Shown here one piece after another: positions 1-6,219 of a stretch of 6,926 nt of DNA. Position 1 is the first letter of the stretch, and each line of letters opens with the position of its first letter. The translations under genes and the position numbers were made by a program. The stretch is from NCBI GenBank assembly GCA_043101605.1, contig JBICIG010000096.1:1-6926 (forward strand). The letters are read 5' to 3'. This DNA is from JBICIG01 sp043101605. GTDB lineage: Bacteria; Planctomycetota; Phycisphaerae; Phycisphaerales; UBA1924. Below the pieces are notes generated by a model that was given only the letters and a program-made list of their open reading frames with translations, was not told the origin of the DNA and ran no database searches.

Positions 1-278
1 ATCGAGGCGTCGTCCCACGCGTCGCCGGTCTGGTGCCGGTCGTAGTCGCGGGCCCAGTTGAAGGGCGGGTCGGCGAAGATGAGATCGACCTTGCTCTGGG
101 CGCACTCGGGGATGGTGGGGAGGATGGCGCGGCAATCGCCCTGGTAGAGGCGCCAGTCGGTGCGTGCGCGGATGCTGCCGCCCTGGTGCGCGGGGGTGGG
201 CGTGCTGCTCGAGCCGGCCTTGACGGGAGTGCGCGGCGCGCGCGGCTTCGTCTTTTTCTTTGAGACCTTCGCGGGCAC
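1..278 (-). CDS. Site-specific DNA methyltransferase, N-terminal part (N6-adenine type), cut by window edge
   Basis: A DNA-modifying enzyme that would transfer a methyl group from S-adenosylmethionine to a base in a short recognition site. Only the first 92 residues are present. Residues 1 to about 35 form a basic Lys/Pro/Ala-rich tail with no visible domain. The conserved fold then begins with a LYQGDCRAIL strand and VDLIFADPPFNW (about residues 64-75), the catalytic motif IV. DPPF or DPPY points to exocyclic amino methylation, usually N6-adenine, and motif IV near the N-terminus fits the beta-class order seen in CcrM/HinfI-type enzymes. The GTG at 278 is chosen because AGGAG lies 6 bases upstream and the tail runs in frame into the domain. 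The gene lies 104 bp downstream of the kinase-like gene on the same strand. No restriction gene is visible, but the rest of the gene and its far side are outside the window. Family assignment is fairly sure; target sequence is unknown. Confidence 0.82.
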   Translation of the reverse strand, partial: MPAKVSKKKTKPRAPRTPVKAGSSSTPTPAHQGGSIRARTDWRLYQGDCRAILPTIPECAQSKVDLIFADPPFNWARDYDRHQTGDAWDDAS

Positions 279-284
279 GGCGGG

Positions 285-289
285 CTCCT
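285..289 (-). promoter_or_regulatory. Ribosome binding site of the methyltransferase gene
   Basis: AGGAG on the minus strand, 6 bases before the GTG at 278. It decides the non-ATG start. Confidence 0.7.
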
Positions 290-314
290 GGAGGCGCGCG
301 GTGGCGCAGCGCGC

Positions 315-323
315 ACGATAGCA
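315..323 (-). promoter_or_regulatory. Candidate extended -10 promoter for the methyltransferase gene
   Basis: The minus strand reads TGCTATCGT, which fits an extended -10 (TGnTATnnT) and lies about 36 bases before the GTG start. No convincing -35 box is present. The same spacer carries GCGCCAGCGG twice, at 338-347 and 355-364, 17 bases apart on the plus strand, a possible tandem binding site. This rests on motif matching only. Confidence 0.25.
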
Positions 324-382
324 AGGCGTCCAGCATAGCGCCAGCGGGGAGCTCGCGCCAGCGGTTGCGGCCGGTCGCGCGG

Positions 383-1216
383 TCAGTGGCGCGGGCGCGG
401 GTCGTGCTTGAGCAGGTGGCGCGCGATGCGGCGGTCGACGCGCGCCAGCACCTGGTGCGCGTCCTCGAGTTCCGCGTCGCTGGGCGGCTCCTCGAAGAGG
501 TCTTCCTCGTGTCCGGGGGCCGCGGGGCGATCCGGGCGATGGAGTTCGCGCAGCGCGGCGACGGCGGCGGTGTCGAGCCATTCCGAAGCGGGCGGCCCGC
601 ACACGCCGGTCGGTTCGATGATCAGCGACGCGAACATGCGCTCGACCGAGCGCGCTGGGAACGGCGTCGGGCGGATCGCGACGGTGTCGATGACCGCGAG
701 GGATCGGCGGTCGGGCGCGACGATGAGATTCGAGGGCTTGTGGTCGCGGTTGAAGAGCCCGGCGCGGACGATGCGCCCGACGCCCCGCCCGACGATGGGC
801 GCGAGATCGTCGGCGCGGCGCTCGGCGAGGTGGTCGAGGAGTGTGCGCCCGGGGAGCGCGTGCATGAAGAGTGTGTCGAGGGTGATGCCTTCGCGCACGC
901 CCCGCACGCCGGCGAGGGGGATCGCTGATTCGGGGAGGATGCTCGGGACGCGGCGGTGGAGTTTGTCGGCGTTGCGCGCCTGGCGACGCAGCGGGCCCCA
1001 GTGTTCGCGCACGGCGCGGCGCGACGGGGCGATCTTCGCGATGATCGGGCCGATCGGCGTGTCGTTCAGGCGGAGGACGGCGGTGTGATCGGTGCGCTTG
1101 AGCACCTCGGCGGCGGCCCAGTCGAGCCCGAGGAGATTGAGGACCCCGGGCTCGGTGATGCGCGTGTGCCAGACGCGGTCGGCGTGCTCGGGAGGTTGGG
1201 GGGTTGGTCGGTTCAT
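383..1216 (-). CDS. Kinase-fold protein, lipopolysaccharide kinase (WaaP/InaA)-like
   Basis: A 277-residue soluble protein with the pattern of a small protein-kinase-like phosphotransferase. An AKIA strand at 60-63 could supply the ATP-binding lysine (K61). GLFNRDHKPSNLIV (153-166) matches the catalytic loop, with D158 as base and N163 as metal ligand. AVIDT (174-178) sits where the DFG motif would be, with D177 as the second metal ligand. This set is typical of the Kdo/WaaP and InaA kinases, which phosphorylate the heptose or Kdo of lipopolysaccharide, but the substrate here cannot be read from sequence. After about residue 225 the tail is acidic and then basic, without recognised motifs. 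The ATG at 1216 was chosen because the in-frame extension upstream is Pro/Arg-rich with no domain character. It has no clear Shine-Dalgarno, and in-frame ATGs at 1324 and 1390 remain possible. The methyltransferase follows on the same strand. RIO-like or aminoglycoside-phosphotransferase-like kinases are alternatives. Confidence 0.62.
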   Translation of the reverse strand: MNRPTPQPPEHADRVWHTRITEPGVLNLLGLDWAAAEVLKRTDHTAVLRLNDTPIGPIIAKIAPSRRAVREHWGPLRRQARNADKLHRRVPSILPESAIPLAGVRGVREGITLDTLFMHALPGRTLLDHLAERRADDLAPIVGRGVGRIVRAGLFNRDHKPSNLIVAPDRRSLAVIDTVAIRPTPFPARSVERMFASLIIEPTGVCGPPASEWLDTAAVAALRELHRPDRPAAPGHEEDLFEEPPSDAELEDAHQVLARVDRRIARHLLKHDPRPRH

Positions 1217-1467
1217 CGGATTCGGCGGGTTCTCGGACGGATGGGGGAAAAAGCCCTGCGGAAATCGGGTGAGCCCGGAGGAGGCCGGGGGTATGTTGGG
1301 GGTGCGAGTGAGATTAGGTCTCATCCGGGTCCGAGGGTTCTCGGATCCGCGTTGGTTCGGAACCCGCGGGCGGTTCGGGCCGTAGTTCAATTAGCAGGGC
1401 GCATCGGCGTTCCTGGTGCAGCGGAGGGTGGATCGTCCGCCCGAAACATCCGAAGACGGCGTCGGTT

Positions 1468-1496
1468 TCGGCCGGCGGCGAGGGTGTCGCGGCCGA
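1468..1496 (+). other. GC-rich stem-loop in the probable 5' leader of the metalloprotease gene
   Basis: TCGGCC (1468-1473) pairs with GGCCGA (1491-1496), and GCGA (1478-1481) pairs with TCGC (1487-1490). The loop is GGGTG, and four bases bulge on the left side. It lies 70 bases before the start codon. Whether it is transcribed or has a role is unknown. Confidence 0.3.
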
Positions 1497-1554
1497 TTGG
1501 GTCGTGGCGTTCGGGTGGAGCTTGCGGGCGATGCCTCTGGGGATTTCAACAGAC

Positions 1555-1559
1555 GAGGG
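1555..1559 (+). promoter_or_regulatory. Ribosome binding site of the metalloprotease gene
   Basis: GAGGG lies 6 bases before the ATG at 1566. It places the start directly before a signal peptide and excludes the longer in-frame opening from 1416, which would put 50 Arg-rich residues ahead of it. Confidence 0.65.
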
Positions 1560-1565
1560 CTGATT

Positions 1566-3977
1566 ATGCGCAGAGTCAAGGGTGCGTTGGGTCTCGGGGC
1601 GTTCGCGTTGTGTGCCGCGATCCCGGTTTCGGCGATGGCGGACGATCTGGATCAGGCGATCCGGAACGGTTTCAATGTGAGCGGCTACCAACTGGAGACG
1701 ATCCAGGTTCCTGCGACGGCGCAGCAGCCGTTCTCGATGGTGATGGAGCTGGGCGGGGTCGAGCGGACGCTCGTGCTCGAGCCGTTCTCCATGCGTGCCG
1801 ACAACTTCCAGGTGCTGATCGATGACGGGTCGGGCGTGCTCAAGCCGTTCGATGTGGGCCCGTCGCCGCTGATGCGCGGCACGGTCGAGGGGATCGACGG
1901 GGCGACGGTCGCGGCGTCGATCATCGAGGGCGAGTTCAGCGCGCTGGTGACGATCCCGGGCAAGACCTTCCAGCAGTTCTGGGTGCAGAGCGTGACGGAT
2001 GTCGACGCCGATCAGCCGGCGGACCTCTACGCGGTCTGGTCGAACCTGGATGTCGTGCCGACCGAGCATGTCTGCGGCGTGGAAGACCACGACCATGACC
2101 ACGACGGGGACATCTTCATCCCCGACTTCGGCGGCGGGTTCGACGCCGGCGCGGGCGACGCCTCGGGCAACGCCGGGACCGGCTCGGGCGGCGACTACGA
2201 CGCCCGGCTCGATGTCTTCCAGGAAGCGCAGATCGCGATCGAGGGCGACTTCCAGTTCTACCAGGACAACGGCTCGAATGTGACGCAGACGACCAACCGC
2301 ATCGAGCAGCTCATGGGCGTCGTCGAGGCGGTGTACGAGCGTGATGTAGAGATCACCTACGCGATCACGACGATCCTCATCCGCACCAGCAGCGGGCAGG
2401 ACCCCTACAGCTCCAACGACGCGGGCACGCTGCTCGGCCAGTTCCAGAGCTGGTGGAACGGCAACCAGGGCGGCGTCACGCGCGATGTGGCGCACCTGTT
2501 CACCGGCCGCAGCCTCAACGGCGGGACGATCGGCGTGGCGTACCTGGGCGTGATCTGCAACCGCAACAGCGCCTACGGGCTCAGCGAGAACTTCACGAGC
2601 AGCAACACCTCGATGACGGGCCTGATCGCCCACGAGATCGGGCACAACTGGAACGCGCCGCACTGCAACGGCGCGAGCCCGTGCTACATCATGTGCTCGG
2701 GTCTTGGCGGGTGCAACGGGCTGGGCAACCCGGTCCAGTTCGCGCCGACCACGATCAACACGATCGTCGCGTTCCGCAACTCGCGGAGCTGCCTGACCGA
2801 GGTGACCGTCGGCCTGGCCGAGCTTCCCTTCGTCGAGCCGTTCCCCAGCTCGCAGGGTCTCGACGCGTCGCGCTGGGCGGAGAACAACGGTGCGGCGATC
2901 CAGAACGACACCTTCGCGCCGAGCCAGCCGTTTGCCCTGAAGATGGGCCCGGGCGACTCGGTGCTCTCGCTGGAGCTGGCGCTGGCGAACCCGCCCGGCC
3001 CGATCTTCATTGACTTCCAGGAATCGCGCCTGAGCCTCGAGGGCGGCGAGGCCCTGATCTTCGAGATGTCGCAGGGTCCCGGCGGCTCGTTCGTCGAAAT
3101 CGGGCGCCTGACCAGCAGCGGCGACGCGTTCACGCCCTACGCGCCGGTCAGCTTCGAGGTGCCCGCGAGCACCTACATCAACGGCTCGCAGCTCCGCATC
3201 CGGACCTCGGGCCTGAGCGGAAACGATGTCTGGAGCATCGACGACATCAATGTCGAGGCGCTCGACGGGCAGCCCTTGCCGTTCTTCCACGACTTCCCCG
3301 GCGCGAGCCTTGACCTGAACATCTGGCCGGCCGGCTCGGGTGGCACGAGCATCAGCACCGACGCGGTCAACGAGCCCAGCCCGCCGTACACCGTGCGGCT
3401 GCGTTTCGGCGACACGATCCAGAGCCTCGACTTCCTGGCCGCTTCGGAAGCGGGCAACCCGCATGTCTTCAGCTTCTTCGCGCAGAAGGCGACCAACGAG
3501 GACTCGGACCTTCTGATCGCGCAGTACTTCAACGACCTGGGCGTCTGGACGAACCTCGATGTGATCCTCTCGAGCGAGCTGTCGTCGACGCAGTTCACGC
3601 AGTTCGAGTACGAACTCCCTGCCGACGCGTTCCATGATGACCTGTCGATCCGTTTCCAGGCCAGCGCCAACGCGGCCGACGACGCGTTCTACATCGACGA
3701 TGTCTCGATCCAGCCCGGGACGATCGCCGATCCCTGCCCGGCGGACCTGACCGGCTCAAGCGATCCCAACGACCCGAGCTACGGCATCGGCGACGGGGAC
3801 GCCGACGGCGACGACTTCTTCTTCTACCTCGACGCGTTCGCCTCCTCGAACCTGTCGGTCTGCGATCTGACCGGCTCGAGCGATCCGAACGATCCGACCT
3901 ACGGCTCGGCCGACGGCGACTGCGACGGCGACGACTTCTTCTTCTACCTCGACCTGTTCGCGCAGGGCTGCCCCTGA
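1566..3977 (+). CDS. Secreted M12B/reprolysin-like zinc metalloprotease with C-terminal GC-type dockerin-like module
   Basis: An 803-residue exported zymogen protease. Residues 1-25 are a Sec signal peptide, with basic MRRVK, a hydrophobic core and probable cleavage after AMA. Residues 26 to about 210 form a propeptide. Near its end, HVCGVEDHDHDHDGD (168-182) puts a CGV motif where ADAMs and matrixins carry the cysteine switch (C170). The catalytic domain spans about 214-412. HEIGHNWNAPH (356-366) gives zinc ligands H356, H360 and H366 with E357 as base, and CYIMCS (373-378) is the Met-turn with M376. Asn363 replaces the usual metzincin Gly. Two related modules follow (about 420-565 and 571-716), each starting LPF and ending in an IDD strand, probably beta-sandwich, MAM-like or carbohydrate-binding. 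Residues 724-802 are a two-repeat Asp-rich module with cysteines at 724, 766, 786 and 802, like the GC-type dockerins of Phycisphaerae. A hairpin terminator follows the stop, and the next gene is a second protease with the same tail. Substrate is unknown; family is well supported. Confidence 0.88.
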   Translation: MRRVKGALGLGAFALCAAIPVSAMADDLDQAIRNGFNVSGYQLETIQVPATAQQPFSMVMELGGVERTLVLEPFSMRADNFQVLIDDGSGVLKPFDVGPSPLMRGTVEGIDGATVAASIIEGEFSALVTIPGKTFQQFWVQSVTDVDADQPADLYAVWSNLDVVPTEHVCGVEDHDHDHDGDIFIPDFGGGFDAGAGDASGNAGTGSGGDYDARLDVFQEAQIAIEGDFQFYQDNGSNVTQTTNRIEQLMGVVEAVYERDVEITYAITTILIRTSSGQDPYSSNDAGTLLGQFQSWWNGNQGGVTRDVAHLFTGRSLNGGTIGVAYLGVICNRNSAYGLSENFTSSNTSMTGLIAHEIGHNWNAPHCNGASPCYIMCSGLGGCNGLGNPVQFAPTTINTIVAFRNSRSCLTEVTVGLAELPFVEPFPSSQGLDASRWAENNGAAIQNDTFAPSQPFALKMGPGDSVLSLELALANPPGPIFIDFQESRLSLEGGEALIFEMSQGPGGSFVEIGRLTSSGDAFTPYAPVSFEVPASTYINGSQLRIRTSGLSGNDVWSIDDINVEALDGQPLPFFHDFPGASLDLNIWPAGSGGTSISTDAVNEPSPPYTVRLRFGDTIQSLDFLAASEAGNPHVFSFFAQKATNEDSDLLIAQYFNDLGVWTNLDVILSSELSSTQFTQFEYELPADAFHDDLSIRFQASANAADDAFYIDDVSIQPGTIADPCPADLTGSSDPNDPSYGIGDGDADGDDFFFYLDAFASSNLSVCDLTGSSDPNDPTYGSADGDCDGDDFFFYLDLFAQGCP
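2823..3713 (+). repeat. Two tandem beta-sandwich-type modules inside the metalloprotease
   Basis: Residues about 420-565 and 571-716 share a layout. Each opens with LPF, two or three residues and FP. In the middle, GDSVLSLEL corresponds to GDTIQSLDF. They end in NDVWSIDDINV and DDAFYIDDVSI. The two are clearly diverged, so the duplication is old. The fold is inferred from the alternating hydrophobic strands. Confidence 0.6.
3744..3971 (+). repeat. Two-unit Asp-rich dockerin-like repeat, metalloprotease C-terminus
   Basis: Unit 1 is residues 727-766 and unit 2 is 767-802. Both begin DLTGSSDPNDP and contain DGDxDGDDFFFYLD. D745, D747, D749 and D756, and in unit 2 D785, D787, D789 and D796, match positions 1, 3, 5 and 12 of an EF-hand/dockerin calcium loop. 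Position 6 is Asp, not the usual Gly. The DNA of the two units is also very similar. Confidence 0.8.
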
Positions 3978-4001
3978 TCGCGGGTGACTGAGTGAGACTC
4001 C

Positions 4002-4031
4002 CCTCGGCGGCGCGGAGACGCGCCGTCGAGG
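4002..4031 (+). terminator. Intrinsic-terminator-like stem-loop between the two protease genes
   Basis: CCTCGGCGGCGCG (4002-4014) pairs over 13 bases with CGCGCCGTCGAGG (4019-4031) around a GAGA loop, with one G-U pair at 4007/4026. Only TTT follows, so the U-tract is poor. It starts 25 bases after the metalloprotease stop and ends 43 bases before the next ATG. It may end the first transcript or only stabilise its 3' end. Confidence 0.6.
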
Positions 4032-4064
4032 TTTCGCCGGGTTGGGTCCGGGCTTTCTCCCCCC

Positions 4065-4069
4065 GAGGT
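4065..4069 (+). promoter_or_regulatory. Ribosome binding site of the kexin-like protease gene
   Basis: GAGGT lies 5 bases before the ATG at 4075. It favours that start over the in-frame TTG at 4042, which would add 11 residues ahead of the signal peptide. Confidence 0.65.
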
Positions 4070-4074
4070 CACGG

Positions 4075-6171
4075 ATGCGCCGCACCACTCGACCGCCTTT
4101 GCTCCCTGCTGTCCGGGTCCATGCTGCCCGGGCGATGCTCGTCGCGGGGCTCGCGCTGAGCGTGCTGACGCCCGTGTCGCTCGCTGACGATGCCGTCGAC
4201 GACACGCCCGTCTCGATCCGCACCGGCAGCGGGGTGCGGGCGTTCACGCTCGGCAACGCCGGCGGGCTGGCGAGCGTCGCGACGCCCATCGCGACCCGCG
4301 CGTTCGACAAACTCGGGCGACCGATCGAGCCCTCGGCGAGCTGGATGTTCGCCGCCCGCGTGATCGTGCGCGTCGACGGCGACAACCTGGCGGCGGCGCT
4401 CGACCAGCCCGCGGCCCGCGGCATCGCGCTCGCGGGCGTCGGGCCCGTGCCGGGCACGCGTGAGCACTGGGCGGTCGAGACCAGCAGCGTGATCGACGCG
4501 GTGCGTCTGGCCGATGCGCTGGCCGGGGCGGCGGGCGTGCGCGACGCGTTCGTCGACGCGGCGCGTCCCACCGCCGAGCGAGTGCTCCCGACCGATCCGA
4601 ACTTCATGGACCAGTGGCATCTCCACAACACCTCCAACCCGGTGGCGGACCTGAATGTCACGCCGGCGTGGGACCTGGGGTTCAGCGGCAGCGGCGTGGT
4701 GGTCGGCGTGATCGACACCGGGCTCGCGCAGTCAACGCACCCGGATTACGCGGCGCGATACATCCCCCAGGCGTCGATCCTCTCGGGCGGGCTCGGGGCG
4801 CACGCGACGAGCGTGACCGGGCTGATCGTCGCGGCTCGCGACGACGGGCTCGGCGGGCTCGGCGTGGCGTACGACGCGCAGTGGGGCACCATGCCCGTCG
4901 GCAGCGCGTCGCAGACGGCCCAGAGCTTCGGGCACCGCAACGATCTGATCGATGCGAAGAACAACTCGTGGGGACCGGCCGACGGCGGGTTCTTCGCCGC
5001 GATGACCAGCGTCGAGGCCGACGCGCTCGAACTGGCCGCGACGACCGGACGCGGCGGGCTCGGGACGGTCTTCCTGTGGGCCGCGGGCAACGGCGGGACG
5101 CTCGACCGCGTCGATTACGACGGGTTCGCCTCCAGCCGGTTCTCGATCGCGGTGGGCTCGATCGGCGACGACGACGATGCGCCGAGCTACAACGAACTCG
5201 GCTCGTCGATGTTCACCGTCGCGCCCTCGGCGGGCGGTGTGCGCAGCATTTTCACCTCCGACCTCATCGGCGCCCCGGGGTACTCGACGGGCAATTACAC
5301 CGATTCGTTCGGCGGGACGAGCTCGGCGTCTCCCCAGGCCGCCGGCGTCGTGGCGCTGATGCTCGAAGCCAACAGCACCCTGAGCCTGCGCGACATCCAG
5401 CACATCTTCCAGCAGACCGCCCGCAAGTGCGACCCGGGCGACGCGGCGTGGCGGACCAACGCCGCGGGCGTCGAGCACAACGAGCAGTACGGGTTCGGCG
5501 CGATCGACGCCGAGGCGGCCGTGCTCGCGGCGATCTCGTGGACGCCCGTCGCGCCCGAGACCAGCGCGACCACGGGCGTGGTCGCGGTCAACGAGCCGCT
5601 GCCCGACAACACGCCGACCGGCGTGACGCGCACCGCGACGATCGCCGACCGCATCACCGTCGAGCATGTCGAGCTCGTCATCAACGCGCAGGCGGAGTAT
5701 GTGGGCGACCTGCACATCCAGCTCACCGCGCCCACGGGCACGGTCAGCCTGCTCGCCAAGAACCCGTTCACCGATTCAAGCCAGGACCTCGAGGATTTCG
5801 TCTTCACCAGCGTCAAGCACTGGGGCGAGCTGAGCGCCGGCGACTGGACGATCAAGGTCTCCGACCGGGGCAGCGGCGACTCGTCGACCTGGCTCGACTA
5901 CGAGCTGCGCGTCTTCGGGACGGCGGTCTGCCCCGCCGACTGGACCGGGACCAGCGATCCCAACGAGCCGGGCTACGGCACGCCCGACGGCGACGCAGAC
6001 GCCGACGACTTCTTCTTCTACCTCGATGCGTTCACGACCCAGACGCTCGGCGTGTGCGACCTGACGGGCTCCTCGGACCCCAACGAACCGAGCTTCGGGA
6101 CGCCCGACGGCGACTGCGACGCCGACGACTTCTTCCGCTACCTCGACCTGTTCGTCACGGGCTGCTCCTGA
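4075..6171 (+). CDS. Secreted kexin/furin-like S8 serine protease with P domain and C-terminal GC-type dockerin-like module
   Basis: A 698-residue exported subtilisin-family zymogen. The signal peptide is about 1-37, with hydrophobic core 20-36 and probable cleavage after SLA. The propeptide runs to about R169. The mature part would start VLPTDPNFMDQWHLHN, closely like the furin start as I remember it. Catalytic residues: D214 (VIDTG), H243 (AHATSVTG), oxyanion N339 (WAAGNGG) and S416 (GGTSSASP). NNSWGPADGG (296-305) and VDYDG (346-350) resemble furin segments carrying its arginine-binding acids, here D303 and D349. The P domain is about 527-616, from ITVEHVEL to YELRVFGTA. The tail 619-697 repeats the neighbour's module, with cysteines at 619, 661, 681 and 697. 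Oddities: Ala244 replaces the usual Gly after the catalytic His, and the stretch between Asp and His is shorter than in furin. It follows the metalloprotease after a hairpin. Predicted to cleave after basic residues; this and its natural substrate are inference. Confidence 0.9.
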   Translation: MRRTTRPPLLPAVRVHAARAMLVAGLALSVLTPVSLADDAVDDTPVSIRTGSGVRAFTLGNAGGLASVATPIATRAFDKLGRPIEPSASWMFAARVIVRVDGDNLAAALDQPAARGIALAGVGPVPGTREHWAVETSSVIDAVRLADALAGAAGVRDAFVDAARPTAERVLPTDPNFMDQWHLHNTSNPVADLNVTPAWDLGFSGSGVVVGVIDTGLAQSTHPDYAARYIPQASILSGGLGAHATSVTGLIVAARDDGLGGLGVAYDAQWGTMPVGSASQTAQSFGHRNDLIDAKNNSWGPADGGFFAAMTSVEADALELAATTGRGGLGTVFLWAAGNGGTLDRVDYDGFASSRFSIAVGSIGDDDDAPSYNELGSSMFTVAPSAGGVRSIFTSDLIGAPGYSTGNYTDSFGGTSSASPQAAGVVALMLEANSTLSLRDIQHIFQQTARKCDPGDAAWRTNAAGVEHNEQYGFGAIDAEAAVLAAISWTPVAPETSATTGVVAVNEPLPDNTPTGVTRTATIADRITVEHVELVINAQAEYVGDLHIQLTAPTGTVSLLAKNPFTDSSQDLEDFVFTSVKHWGELSAGDWTIKVSDRGSGDSSTWLDYELRVFGTAVCPADWTGTSDPNEPGYGTPDGDADADDFFFYLDAFTTQTLGVCDLTGSSDPNEPSFGTPDGDCDADDFFRYLDLFVTGCS
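5938..6165 (+). repeat. Two-unit Asp-rich dockerin-like repeat, kexin-like protease C-terminus
   Basis: Unit 1 is residues 622-661 and unit 2 is 662-697. Both contain TSDPNEP or SSDPNEP followed by DGDxDADDFF and YLD. D640, D642, D644 and D651, and D680, D682, D684 and D691, take positions 1, 3, 5 and 12 of a calcium loop. The distances between the four cysteines (42, 20 and 16 residues) are the same as in the metalloprotease tail. Confidence 0.8.
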
Positions 6172-6208
6172 GCGGTCCGCGAACGCCCGATGGAGCCGAC
6201 GCGCGACC

Positions 6209-6214
6209 TATCCT
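6209..6214 (+). promoter_or_regulatory. Candidate -10 element close to the prenyltransferase start
   Basis: TATCCT ends 5 bases before the GTG at 6220, and no Shine-Dalgarno lies in between. This spacing would suit a leaderless transcript. No -35 box is visible, so the call is weak. Confidence 0.2.
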
Positions 6215-6219
6215 GACGC

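Larger units (their letters stand above)
1217..1565. other. Divergent intergenic region with inverted repeats, no confident gene
   Basis: 349 bp separate the minus-strand kinase-like gene from the plus-strand metalloprotease, so promoters in both directions should lie here, but no good -35/-10 pair was found. Structures seen: TGAGA/TCTCA arms with a 5-base loop (1309-1323); GGTTC/GAACC around one base (1354-1364); GGGTGGA/TCCGCCC with a 3-base loop and one wobble pair (1426-1442); and a larger stem at 1468-1496. GGGTTCTCGGA occurs twice, at 1227-1237 and 1335-1345. A 30-codon frame at 1293-1385 begins 8 bases after GGAGGAGG but has no other support. Confidence 0.5.

Noticed and set aside
260..1088. 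Plus-strand open frames over the kinase-like gene
   Set aside because: The minus strand carries the kinase motifs; the plus frames are low-complexity Arg/Ala/Ser sequences.
1383..1392. AT-richer patch TAGTTCAATT as a -10 box for the metalloprotease
   Set aside because: No -35 sequence lies at a suitable distance; TTGGTT at 1352 is too far upstream.
1314..3635. Very long minus-strand open frame opposite the metalloprotease (773 codons)
   Set aside because: It is the mirror of a well-supported gene in GC-rich DNA, where stop codons are rare. Its product is Arg/Val/Asp-rich with no recognisable domain.
3756..5715. Minus-strand open frames opposite the kexin-like protease (3756-4718 and 4732-5715)
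   Set aside because: They lie antisense to clear catalytic and P-domain sequence and show no domain or signal peptide of their own.
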